From assembly GCF_001307275.1 (NCBI RefSeq), contig NZ_CP012831.1, positions 3,030,501 to 3,094,500 on the forward strand: a DNA stretch of 64,000 nt. Direction: 5' to 3'. Positions 54,821 through 64,000 of the stretch are shown in pieces; the first letter of the stretch is position 1; each line of letters starts with the position of its first letter. The DNA comes from Pseudomonas fluorescens. GTDB lineage: Bacteria; Pseudomonadota; Gammaproteobacteria; Pseudomonadales; Pseudomonadaceae. The position numbers and the translations under genes were made by a program. The notes beneath the pieces were generated by a model. It saw only the letters and a program-made list of their open reading frames with translations. It was not told the DNA's origin and searched no databases.

Positions 54821-55666
54821 TCAGCGCGGCAGCTTGAGGTTGTTCCATACCGCGAGACTGGGCTCGGCCTGGTTAAGGGTATAGAAATGCAGCCCCGGTG
54901 CGCCGCCCTGCAACAAACGTTCACACATTTGTGTGATGACTTCCTCGCCGAAGCTTTGGATGCTTGAGGAGTCATCGCCATAGGCTTCCAGTTGTTTGCG
55001 GATCCAGCGTGGGATTTCTGCACCGCATGCGTCGGAGAAGCGTGCCAGCTTGCTGTAGTTGGTGATCGGCATGATTCCCGGCACGACAGGAATGTCGACG
55101 CCCAGCTTGCGGATACGTTCGACGAAGTAGAAATAACTGTCGGCGTTGAAGAAGTACTGGGTGATGGCGCTGTTGGCGCCAGCATTGGCCTTGCGTACGA
55201 AATTGCGCAGATCGTCTTCGAAGTTGCGTGCTTGCGGGTGCATTTCCGGATACGCAGCCACTTCGACGTGGAAGTGTTCGCCGGTTTCTTCACGAATGAA
55301 GCTCACCAGTTCGTTGGCGTGGCGCAGCTCACCGCTGGCCATGCCCATGCCCGACGGCAGGTCGCCGCGCAGGGCAACGATGCGCTTGATGCCGGCGGCC
55401 TTGTACTGGGCCAACAGGCTGCGCAGGTCGTCCTTGCTGTCGCCGACGCAGGACAGGTGAGGGGCTGCGGGAACTTTGACTTCGCTTTCGAGCTGCAACA
55501 CGGTGTTCAGGGTGCGATCACGGGTCGAACCGCCGGCGCCATAGGTGCAGGAGAAGAAATCGGGGTTGTAGCTGGCCAACTGGCGGGCAGTGGCGATCAG
55601 TTTTTCATGCCCAGCATCGGTCTTCGTCGGGAAGAACTCGAAGCTGTAGCGACGGTCTTGGGACAT
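54821..55666 (-). CDS. metF: Methylenetetrahydrofolate reductase MetF
   Basis: A flavoenzyme giving 5-methyl-THF for methionine synthesis. The 281-residue protein begins MSQDRRYSFEFFPTKTDAGH. It shows the barrel motifs FFSCTYGAGGSTRDRT, RIVALRGDLPSG and VPGIMPITNYSKL. I prefer ATG 55666 over ATG 55672, because AAGGAT lies 5-8 bases before the former but too close to the latter. It sits downstream of ahcY, joining two steps of the activated-methyl cycle. Confidence 0.96.
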   Translation of the reverse strand: MSQDRRYSFEFFPTKTDAGHEKLIATARQLASYNPDFFSCTYGAGGSTRDRTLNTVLQLESEVKVPAAPHLSCVGDSKDDLRSLLAQYKAAGIKRIVALRGDLPSGMGMASGELRHANELVSFIREETGEHFHVEVAAYPEMHPQARNFEDDLRNFVRKANAGANSAITQYFFNADSYFYFVERIRKLGVDIPVVPGIMPITNYSKLARFSDACGAEIPRWIRKQLEAYGDDSSSIQSFGEEVITQMCERLLQGGAPGLHFYTLNQAEPSLAVWNNLKLPR

Positions 55667-55729
55667 GGTCATATCCTTGGAAACTCGTAGGCCGGTGAGG
55701 CTTGCATATCCCTGGTGGGGGCGGGCTTA

Positions 55730-55817
55730 TGTGGGAGCGAGCTTGCTCGCGATTGCCATCGCCTCGGTACGGCAGTTGGGCCGAGGTGTCTGCATCGCGA
55801 GCAAGCTCGCTCCCACA
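55730..55817. repeat. REPIN (convergent REP pair)
   Basis: A forward REP at 55730-55753 and an inverted REP at 55794-55817, between ahcY and metF and abutting the ahcY terminator. Confidence 0.92.
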
Positions 55818-55844
55818 AAAAAGCCTGCTCCCGTGGGGGAGCAG
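55817..55844 (-). terminator. Rho-independent terminator of ahcY
   Basis: On the minus strand, CTGCTCCC / GGGAGCAG with a short loop is followed by GCTTTTTT, right after the ahcY stop. Expression of metF must therefore come from read-through or its own promoter. Confidence 0.8.
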
Positions 55845-55850
55845 CGCCGA

Positions 55851-57434
<1,584 letters not shown>

Positions 57435-57580
57435 TTATAACGGGCTAATCGGATCTTCCAAAAGGGTTTCTGTCGGCAAATCGAAATTGCCGATGATCGT
57501 CATAGGGCCCGCGACCTAGAGCCTGACCGCCCGGTCTGCCATGATGCGGCTATTCAACGGCCAGACGCTCAGGAGTGATC

Positions 57581-57982
57581 ATGAATTTCCACACCCGCAA
57601 ATGGGTCAAGCCCGAAGACCTCAACCCCAACGGCACGCTGTTCGGCGGCAGCCTGTTGCGCTGGATCGACGAGGAGGCGGCGATCTACGCCATTGTCCAG
57701 CTGGGCAACCAGCGCGTGGTCACCAAGTACATTTCGGAAATCAATTTCGTCAGCGCTTCGCGCCAGGGCGACATCATCGAGCTGGGCATCACCGCCACCG
57801 AGTTTGGCCGCACCTCCATCACCCTGACCTGCGAGGTGCGCAACAAAATCACCCGCAAGAGCATCCTGACCGTGGAGAAGATGGTCTTCGTCAACCTCGG
57901 CGAAGACGGCTTGCCCGCGCCTCATGGGCGGACCGAGATCACGTACGTCAAGGATCAGTTCAAGGAGGATGTCGTCGGGTGA
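57581..57982 (+). CDS. Hotdog-fold acyl-CoA thioesterase
   Basis: A 133-residue YciA/acyl-CoA hydrolase-type protein, starting at ATG 57581 with AGGAG upstream. The family start HTRKWVKPEDLNPNGTLFGG and LLRWIDEEAAIYA carry the expected catalytic Asn/Asp positions. The core strand region TKYISEINFVSASRQGDIIE is typical. It hydrolyses acyl-CoA; the chain length is unknown. It stands alone between the ahcY leader and a REP cluster. Confidence 0.88.
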   Translation: MNFHTRKWVKPEDLNPNGTLFGGSLLRWIDEEAAIYAIVQLGNQRVVTKYISEINFVSASRQGDIIELGITATEFGRTSITLTCEVRNKITRKSILTVEKMVFVNLGEDGLPAPHGRTEITYVKDQFKEDVVG

Positions 57983-57998
57983 GATCGGCGGCGCTGTC

Positions 57999-58136
57999 AT
58001 CGCGAGCAAGCTCGCTCCCACAAGGGGACTGCGGTGAGGACTCCCCTGTGGGAGCGAGCTTGCTCGCGATGACGATTGCACATTCAACACCGATGCAAAC
58101 CGACCCACCGCTATCGCGAGCAAGCTCGCTCCCACA
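57999..58136. repeat. Three-unit REP cluster (inverted REP + REPIN)
   Basis: An inverted REP at 57999-58022 is followed by a forward REP at 58047-58070 and an inverted REP at 58113-58136. Confidence 0.92.
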
Positions 58137-58213
58137 TTTGTGTTCGGGGTGCCACTGAACAGCTCTGAACGCCGCGTGTCGTAGGTACATCACGCCACCG
58201 GTTCAGGAGCTGT

Positions 58214-59095
58214 ATGGACACCCACAAAGACGGCAAGACCCCTGACCTTTCGGCTCAGGAGCAGCACGAAGTCGACCGTAACCAGCCGCCGCGGGCGGCC
58301 GTGTTGCATGAAATCATCCGCACCCAGGGCAATCTGGAGCTGGAGCGCAGTATCGCCGCGCTCTGGTGGTCGGCGCTGGCGGCGGGACTGACCATGGGGC
58401 TGTCGCTGATGGCGATGGGCTTGCTCAGCTCCCGGCTGCCGGATCACGAGGGCTTCAAGGTCATCGCCAGTTTCGGTTACTGCGCCGGCTTTCTCGCGGT
58501 GATCCTGGCCCGCCAGCAACTGTTCACCGAAAACACCCTGACCGCCGTGCTGCCGATCATGAGCAAACCCACGCTGGGCAACTTCGGTCGGTTGTTGCGG
58601 CTGTGGGGGGTGGTGCTGGTGGGCAACCTGTGCGGCACCTTGCTGGTGGCCTACGTGATGCTGCACCTGCCGATTTTCGACCCGCGCACCGACCAGGCTT
58701 TCCTGGAAATCGGCCGCAAGGTCATGGAGAACGACACCGGCCAGATGTTCGCCAAGGGCATCATTTCCGGCTGGATGATCGCCACCATGGTCTGGATGAT
58801 CCCGTCCATGGAAAGCGCCAAGATGTGGATCATCATTTTGATCACCTACCTCATGGCGCTGGGGGATTTCACCCACATCGTCGTCGGCTCGGCCGAAGTG
58901 TCCTACCTGGTGTTCGCCGGCCAGTTGTCCTGGGAGGACTTCTGGATGGTCTTCGCCGGGCCGACACTGGCCGGCAACATCGTCGGCGGTAGCTTCATCT
59001 TCGCTTTGATCAGCCATGCACAGATCCGCAGCGAAGTCGGCCTGCCCAACGATAAACGCCCAGATAAGCCTGCGCGGCGCAACGATTCGGAGTAG
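58214..59095 (+). CDS. Formate/nitrite transporter family protein (YfdC-like)
   Basis: A 293-residue FNT-fold channel with a hydrophilic N-terminal stretch of about 50 residues. Six membrane helices follow: WWSALAAGLTMGLSLMAMGL, VIASFGYCAGFLAVILARQQ, LLRLWGVVLVGNLCGTLLVA, MFAKGIISGWMIATMVWMIP, MWIIILITYLMALGDFTHIV and PTLAGNIVGGSFIFALISH. QLFTENTLTAVLPIM is the FNT signature. YfdC members differ from FocA/NirC and the substrate is unknown. Its end faces the ExoU-like gene. Confidence 0.88.
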   Translation: MDTHKDGKTPDLSAQEQHEVDRNQPPRAAVLHEIIRTQGNLELERSIAALWWSALAAGLTMGLSLMAMGLLSSRLPDHEGFKVIASFGYCAGFLAVILARQQLFTENTLTAVLPIMSKPTLGNFGRLLRLWGVVLVGNLCGTLLVAYVMLHLPIFDPRTDQAFLEIGRKVMENDTGQMFAKGIISGWMIATMVWMIPSMESAKMWIIILITYLMALGDFTHIVVGSAEVSYLVFAGQLSWEDFWMVFAGPTLAGNIVGGSFIFALISHAQIRSEVGLPNDKRPDKPARRNDSE

Positions 59096-59133
59096 GCGGG
59101 AACCTGATCCCTGGCTCCCGGCGTGAGCGGCGG

Positions 59134-61077
59134 TTATTTGAATTGCATGTTGCGCAGTGTCTTGCGGGTTGTCGACTCCGGATCGAGCATCCCCGTGTAG
59201 CGGGACCTGTAGTTGGCGATGACCCGTTCGAGTGAATTGTTGAACGCGATCTTCTGCTCCAGTGAGTTTTTGGAGGCCTTTGGATCTTGCACGTCTTGCA
59301 GGTCCCGGATGACCCCTTTTATCAGCTTGATGTTCGCATCGGGCTGGCCGCCGATAAAGCGTGCGGGATTCAGCACGTTTTGCACGACGTTATGGATGCG
59401 CGTGCCAATGTCGTGCAGGTGCATTTGCTCGACGGCGTGACGGGTCACCTCGGAAATGGCGCCGGTCGCGCCGCTGTCCCACTCGGCGGCAGCCTGCAGG
59501 AACTGCATGAAGTCCGGGTCATTGCCGTGGTTGAGGCGTTTTGCCAACCAATCCAGCTTGCCGGGCTGGTCCGCAAGCTGGTCGAGGGCCCAGATGGCGC
59601 TCTGCATTTGTGAAGTGGGTTCAAGCTTGGAGGATGTTTCGTTGGCCGCCTGGATCGCTTCCTTCAATTGCGTCAACGCCAGTAGTGTGTGGCGCCTGAA
59701 GGCGATTACCTCGGCGCAGGCTTCGTCGCCTTCCAGTTCTATGCTCAGCGGCTCGAAGTCCTTGTCGCTCAACGCCAGCAGGGCGTCCTCGACCGAGGCA
59801 AACGAAAAGGTCTGCTGCGTGGTGTTGCGCTCGTCCACGTGGGTTTGAACAGCCTTGCGCAGTTCTTCCTGGAGATGGTTCTTGGTCTCCTTGGACATGC
59901 TGAAGTTGATCGTTCCGCTCACCAGGCCAGAGTAATTGCCTTTATCGGTTATCAGCGGCACGACGACGGTCTTGTCGGCAAAGGGCTTCAGTTGTTCGGC
60001 ATTCCATGCAGAGCTGGCTGTGTGGGGAGCCTTGAGCACCCGATCGATCAGGGCCGAGATGCCCGTGCCTCGCGGGCTTTCCTGGGCCGACTCTTGAGCC
60101 TCGAATACCAGAATCAACGGCTCGCCGTCCGGGATCGGGCTCATGGAGGTGGCCGGGTTGTAGATGGCAGGTACCGGTGTGTTGTTCAGGATGCCGCCAT
60201 CGGCAAATGCCGTGGTGGTGCCCACCGCTTGGAACGGCTGTCCTTGCAGGGTCGGCTGGCTGAACACCACCGGCAGCGATGCGGAGATATGCGCGGCCAC
60301 GGCAATGTCCATATCGGGGGTCAGGTCCGCGCTGAAGACCACCAATTGCGTGCCTTCCTCGAACATGGCGGTGCCGGTGATTTCCACGGATTTGATTTGC
60401 GGGACCTCTTTGCTCAGGACGGCCAGGTCGGCAAAAGTGACGTATTGGTTCCTTTCCACATTGGCAACGGCTTGTTGCGCGTCTTCGGAAAGAGGCTCCG
60501 GGTGTTCTTTGCAACGCTGCAACAGCGACGTGCAAGCTTCCTCCCTGATCAGTTTCTCCAGTGGCATCCCTTTGGAACCCAGGCGTGGCAGCAAATCACA
60601 CAACAGTTGCGCCAGCGGGAGTTTTTCCAGTTTCTCGCCCAGCTTCGACAATCCGTTCTGGATTTTTTGAACAGTAGCGTTGGTGCTGTCGAGCAAGGAA
60701 ATGAGAGGGATATCGTCAGAAATCCTATCGAAGCCGGCATGATTCATGCCGCTGGCGAGCAACGCTGCCGATATGGCCCCCGCAGAGGAGCCTGAAATCG
60801 TTCTGATATTGTCCATGATGCCGTTGGTTTCGAGCGTATCGACGAAGCCAGAATACGCCACCCCCTTGGCGCCACCGCCACTGAGCACCAATTCTGTGAT
60901 GGGAGGCCGATTGATACTGACTTGAGCGCTACCGTCTTCATTTCGAACGAGGGTGATCGACCGGTCTGTCGCGCCGCATGCCAATTGTTGGGGGCGTTCA
61001 GGGATGGCTTGCTTTGCGGGCTGGCCTGCGTTTTCAAACGTGTGAAGGGAGGGGGTGTATTGCGAGATTGCTAGCAT
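59134..61077 (-). CDS. ExoU-like patatin phospholipase (putative type III effector)
   Basis: A 647-residue protein similar over its whole length to P. aeruginosa ExoU (687 residues, from memory), a cytotoxic phospholipase injected into host cells and activated by ubiquitin. The patatin site is intact: oxyanion loop LVLSGGGAKGVAYSG (residues 64-78), nucleophile Ser98 in ISGSSAGAISAALLASG, and the dyad Asp293 in FADGGILNNTPVP. The fold-defining ITGTAMFEEGTQLVVFSADL and AAHISASLPVVF also match. The C-terminal 200 residues fit the helical membrane-targeting part. GC is low (one line 45%, another 50% by count). No SpcU-type chaperone gene or secretion apparatus is in the window, and no strong ribosome site is seen. 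Confidence 0.86.
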   Translation of the reverse strand: MLAISQYTPSLHTFENAGQPAKQAIPERPQQLACGATDRSITLVRNEDGSAQVSINRPPITELVLSGGGAKGVAYSGFVDTLETNGIMDNIRTISGSSAGAISAALLASGMNHAGFDRISDDIPLISLLDSTNATVQKIQNGLSKLGEKLEKLPLAQLLCDLLPRLGSKGMPLEKLIREEACTSLLQRCKEHPEPLSEDAQQAVANVERNQYVTFADLAVLSKEVPQIKSVEITGTAMFEEGTQLVVFSADLTPDMDIAVAAHISASLPVVFSQPTLQGQPFQAVGTTTAFADGGILNNTPVPAIYNPATSMSPIPDGEPLILVFEAQESAQESPRGTGISALIDRVLKAPHTASSAWNAEQLKPFADKTVVVPLITDKGNYSGLVSGTINFSMSKETKNHLQEELRKAVQTHVDERNTTQQTFSFASVEDALLALSDKDFEPLSIELEGDEACAEVIAFRRHTLLALTQLKEAIQAANETSSKLEPTSQMQSAIWALDQLADQPGKLDWLAKRLNHGNDPDFMQFLQAAAEWDSGATGAISEVTRHAVEQMHLHDIGTRIHNVVQNVLNPARFIGGQPDANIKLIKGVIRDLQDVQDPKASKNSLEQKIAFNNSLERVIANYRSRYTGMLDPESTTRKTLRNMQFK

Positions 61078-61323
61078 TCTGGTTCGTTCCGTGTGCCCGG
61101 GAGGGAGGGGGCCGAACTGTAAGCAAGATCTGAAGGCTAATTTCGTTGCGACTCAATTGGACAAACATCCGCCGGCTGCAAGCAGTACCCGGCGGATGTC
61201 AATGCGAAACGCTCTGGAACAAGGCTTCTGGAGGGCTGGTAAAACAGCTCGCATGGCTGGGGGGCTAAGTCTTACTGAAGGCGTCGCCCATTCGCTCATG
61301 GGCAGGGCATATTTCTCAGGCCC

Positions 61324-62490
61324 TCAAACAGCGACTGCCGCCAAGCGTCGTTGTCGCTGAATAAAGAACAACGCGGTCAATACCGTGAGGCCGCCGACCG
61401 CTGCTCCGGTCCAGGGTAGATCCGCCAGGTCGGCACCGCTGGCCACCACCAACCCACCCATCCAGGCCCCGGCGGCGTTGCCCAGGTTGAATGCGCTCTG
61501 GTTGAGTGTGGAGCCGAGGTTCGGTGCTTCGTGGGCCTGGTCGATGATCAGCAATTGCAGGATCGGGCACAGGGCGAAGGCGAAGATGCCCCACAGCACC
61601 AGGGTGATTGCCGCCGGGATCACCGACCGGCTGGTCTGGCTGAACGCGGCCAATACCAGCACCACGGCCAGGGCCATGCCGACGAGCGAAGGCAGCAGGC
61701 GCCGGTCCGCCAGGCGTCCACCGAGGAAGCTGCCGGCCGTCAGGCCGACGCCGAACAACAGCAGCATGACGGTGATGCCGTGGGGGCTGACACCGGTGAT
61801 GTCCTGCAGGATCGGCGCGATGTAGGTGAATACGCTGAACAGACTGGTTGAGGCCAGTACGCTCATGCCCAGGGCGAGCAACACGTTGGCCTTGCCCAGG
61901 ACCTTGAACTCACTGGCCAGGTTGGCTTTGTCCATGGGAATTTCCTTGGGCAGCCAGACCCATTGGGCAATGGCCGCGATCACGCCGATGATCGAGACCG
62001 CCCAGAAAGTCGAGCGCCAGCCGGCGTATTGACCCAGGGCCGTGCCCAACGGGACGCCCAGCACGTTGGCCAGGGTCAGGCCGGTGAACATCATGGCAAT
62101 CGCCTGGGCCCGCTTGTTCGGCGCCACCAGCCCGGCGGCCACCACCGAGCCGATGCCGAAGAACGCCCCGTGGCACAGCGCCGTGATCACCCGGGCAGCC
62201 ATCAGCGTGGTGTAGTTCGGCGCCAGGGCGCAGAGCACATTGCCGAGAATGAACATCAGGGTCATGCCCAACAGCGTGGCCTTGCGCGGCATGTTGGCGG
62301 TGCCGATCGCCAGGATCGGCGCGCCGAACACCACGCCCAGGGCGTAGCCGGTGATCAGCAGCCCGGCCTGGGGAATGCTCACGGCCAGGTCCCGGGCGAC
62401 ATCGGGCAACAGCCCCATGATGACGAATTCAGTCGTGCCGATGCCAAAAGCGGCAACGGCCAAAGCAAGCAAGGCGAGTGGCATGCGCAA
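61324..62490 (-). CDS. MFS transporter, drug/sugar exporter type
   Basis: A 388-residue major facilitator with 12 predicted helices, starting MPLALLALAVAAFGIGTTEF (two alternative ATGs, 62490 and 62484). It has the DHA1-type TEFVIMGLLPDVARDLAVSI start, the motif PRKATLLGMTLMFILGN and the central basic loop. It resembles AraJ/YdhP-like arabinose or drug efflux proteins; the substrate cannot be told. It is not obviously linked to the ExoU-like gene 246 bases downstream. Confidence 0.9.
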   Translation of the reverse strand: MRMPLALLALAVAAFGIGTTEFVIMGLLPDVARDLAVSIPQAGLLITGYALGVVFGAPILAIGTANMPRKATLLGMTLMFILGNVLCALAPNYTTLMAARVITALCHGAFFGIGSVVAAGLVAPNKRAQAIAMMFTGLTLANVLGVPLGTALGQYAGWRSTFWAVSIIGVIAAIAQWVWLPKEIPMDKANLASEFKVLGKANVLLALGMSVLASTSLFSVFTYIAPILQDITGVSPHGITVMLLLFGVGLTAGSFLGGRLADRRLLPSLVGMALAVVLVLAAFSQTSRSVIPAAITLVLWGIFAFALCPILQLLIIDQAHEAPNLGSTLNQSAFNLGNAAGAWMGGLVVASGADLADLPWTGAAVGGLTVLTALFFIQRQRRLAAVAV

Positions 62491-62659
62491 GGTCTCTGTC
62501 TGTAGTCTTGACGCCCGGATCAGGCATACGCATGCCGGCGCCCGGTTCTAGTGAACTTGGCAGCAGCAGAATTATTGGAATTGGCTTATGCGCAACTGAG
62601 TGCGGCGTGATCGGCTTGAAGTATAAACGATCGCGAATCAATTCATGAGCCCGCTGATC

Positions 62660-62755
62660 GTAGGAGCTGTCGAGTGAAACGAGGCTGCGATCTTTCCACT
62701 GACAATTGGGTCTGACGTGAAAGATCAAAAGATCGCAGCCTTCGGCAGCTCCTAC
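62660..62755. repeat. Third inverted-repeat family (GTAGGAGCTG ... CAGCTCCTAC)
   Basis: The outer arms GTAGGAGCTG and CAGCTCCTAC, and the inner GGCTGCGATCTTTC / AAAGATCGCAGCC, form an imperfect palindrome between the MFS and EamA genes. It is unrelated to the REP cores above but has a similar paired layout. Confidence 0.75.
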
Positions 62756-62784
62756 GGGCGGAGGGAGAAGACAAGGAGCGTGCC

Positions 62785-63618
62785 GTGCTTGCGACGGCCT
62801 TGGTGTTGGTAGCGGCGCTGTTGCATGCGGCGTGGAATACGCTGATCAAATTCAGTGGCGAGCGTTTGCTGGTGGTGGCGTGCATGGACAGCGTCGCCCT
62901 GCTGTTCGTCGCGTTGGCCCTGGGTTTCGTGGCATTGCCGCCGTTGGAGATCTGGCCGTGGATCCTGGCCTCGGCGGCGTTCGAGCTGTTGTACCGCTAT
63001 TTGCTGATCCAGGCTTATCGGGTCGGTGACCTGGGGTTGGTGTATCCACTGATGCGTGGCCTGTCGCCGCTGGTGGTGCTGGCCCTGACGTTTATTTTCG
63101 CCGGTGAAGCGCTGACGACCCAGCAGGTCATCGGTATCTTGCTGATCCCGTTCGGCATGCTTTGCCTGTTGTGGCAGGGCGGTGGCGGCGATCGGCTGCC
63201 GTGGTCGATGTTGCCGGTGGTGGCGTTGATCGGCCTGTGCATCGGTTGCTACACCTTTATCGACGGCCATGCCCTGCGGCGTTGGTCCCATCCGCTGGAT
63301 TACCTGGTCTGGGTCACGCTGCTCAGCGCCTGGCCCTTCCCCTTGCTGGCGTTGGTGAGCAAACGGCCGGCGTTCATGCGGTTCTGGCACGAACAGTGGC
63401 GACTGGGGTTGGCGGTCGGATTCTGCGTATTGTTCAGCTACGCTCTGGTGCTGTGGGCCATGCAACTGGGCTCGATCGCCGAAGCGGCGGCGTTGCGGGA
63501 AATCAGCGTGATCCTGGTGGTGCTGTTTGGCATGCGCTACCTGAAAGAACCTTTTGGCTTGCCGCGGCTCTTAGCCTGCGGGCTGGTGCTGATTGGCATG
63601 CTGGTGATGAAAGCCTGA
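62785..63618 (+). CDS. EamA/DMT superfamily transporter
   Basis: A 277-residue membrane protein with two EamA repeats and about ten helices. It starts MLATALVLVAALLHAAWNTL, with the typical LLHAAWNTLIKFSG. Repeat 1 ends in VVLALTFIFAGEALTTQQVI and repeat 2 in LREISVILVVLFGMRYLKEP. These are metabolite exporters of varied substrates. It starts 294 bases after the divergent MFS gene. Confidence 0.9.
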   Translation: MLATALVLVAALLHAAWNTLIKFSGERLLVVACMDSVALLFVALALGFVALPPLEIWPWILASAAFELLYRYLLIQAYRVGDLGLVYPLMRGLSPLVVLALTFIFAGEALTTQQVIGILLIPFGMLCLLWQGGGGDRLPWSMLPVVALIGLCIGCYTFIDGHALRRWSHPLDYLVWVTLLSAWPFPLLALVSKRPAFMRFWHEQWRLGLAVGFCVLFSYALVLWAMQLGSIAEAAALREISVILVVLFGMRYLKEPFGLPRLLACGLVLIGMLVMKA

Positions 63619-63656
63619 CGCTCGACTCTCTATAAAACTCAAAAAGGAAGTGCGGT

Positions 63657-64000
63657 ATGACGGTTGCCCTGTGGTGTGTGTTGATTGCTTTTCTCCTGCC
63701 TTACCTGTGTATCGGGATCGCCAAGGCCGGTGGGAAATACCGGTTGCAGGATAATCACGACCCCCGGGATTTTCTGGACTCGCTCGAAGGCGCTCCCCGG
63801 CGTGCCTACGCGGCGCAACTGAACAGCTTTGAAATCAGCCCGTTTTTCGCCGCCGCCGTGATCGTCGCGCACCTGGCCGGCAACGCCGAACTGGTCACCA
63901 TCAACGTGCTGGCGGTGCTGTTCATCACCAGCCGCCTGCTCTACATCATTTGCTATCTGGCGGACTGGGCGATTCTGCGTTCGCTGGTGTGGTTCGTGGG
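63657..64000 (+). CDS. MAPEG family membrane protein (5' part, runs off the window)
   Basis: The start MTVALWCVLIAFLLPYLCIG is preceded by AAGGAAG. The frame stays open to the window end (115 codons). It shows DPRDFLDSLEGAPRRAYAAQ, then NSFEISPFFAAAVIVAHLAG and SRLLYIICYLADW, matching bacterial MAPEG proteins of about 130 residues with four helices. About a dozen residues are missing. The function of these short bacterial members is unknown. Confidence 0.85.
   Translation, partial: MTVALWCVLIAFLLPYLCIGIAKAGGKYRLQDNHDPRDFLDSLEGAPRRAYAAQLNSFEISPFFAAAVIVAHLAGNAELVTINVLAVLFITSRLLYIICYLADWAILRSLVWFV

Noticed and set aside
61055..61360. 101-residue plus-strand frame upstream of the ExoU-like gene as a possible chaperone
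   Set aside because: It is basic, lacks a ribosome site, overlaps the starts/ends of two real genes and does not resemble the small acidic SpcU.

Overview
The window looks like a stretch of chromosome from a Pseudomonas of the P. fluorescens group. The evidence is high GC with Pseudomonas codon usage, a gene order that follows (from memory) P. aeruginosa PAO1 from about PA0372 to PA0432, and many copies of the fluorescens-type REP/REPIN element (core GTGGGAGCGAGCTTGCTCGC). I see no rRNA, tRNA, CRISPR array, phage or insertion sequence.

Layout. 1-5.1 kb: the 5' end of an M16 zinc protease gene, then the divergent ftsY-ftsE-ftsX operon (SRP receptor, divisome ABC complex) and rpoH. 5.2-8.3 kb: mtgA, a DUF423 membrane protein, thiS-thiG and trmB. 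8.4-15.2 kb: a long minus-strand run yggS-proC-yggT-metX-metW-DUF4426-rdgB-hemW-DUF3392 with several overlaps. 15.2-17.7 kb: pilT without a neighbouring pilU, an NlpC/P60 hydrolase and a TM2 protein. 17.8-23.8 kb: minus-strand pyrimidine genes pyrR-pyrB-pyrC' (an inactive dihydroorotase), yqgE-ruvX, a tonB gene and gshB.

24.0-34.3 kb: the Pil-Chp chemosensory cluster pilG-pilH-pilI-pilJ-chpA-chpC. It controls type IV pili in P. aeruginosa, but here the adaptation enzymes PilK (CheR-like) and ChpB (CheB-like) are missing and REPINs sit between genes. 34.5-42.8 kb: a complete malonate utilisation cluster mdcABCDEGH-madLM with its LysR regulator mdcR. Hfq/Crc-type CA motifs lie at mdcA and before madL. 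43-48 kb: a hemolysin-III protein, rsmE, bioA and an exported flavoenzyme with a lysine/alanine/proline-rich tail.

48-52.5 kb: a 53-residue lipoprotein in an AT-richer pocket, cytochrome b561-yceI, and a threefold tandem array of a terminator+REPIN unit. The array lies where PAO1 carries mexR-mexAB-oprM. rhlE follows. 52.7-57.4 kb: an orphan solute-binding protein, a DxD glycosyltransferase-like protein, metF and ahcY; ahcY has an SAH riboswitch in its leader. 57.5-64 kb: an acyl-CoA thioesterase, a YfdC-type FNT channel, an ExoU-like patatin phospholipase of low GC without its usual chaperone gene, an MFS exporter, an EamA transporter and the start of a MAPEG protein.

Most of the window is core housekeeping sequence. 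The most unusual parts are the ExoU-like gene, the pared-down Pil-Chp system, the tandem REPIN array and the tailed flavoenzyme.
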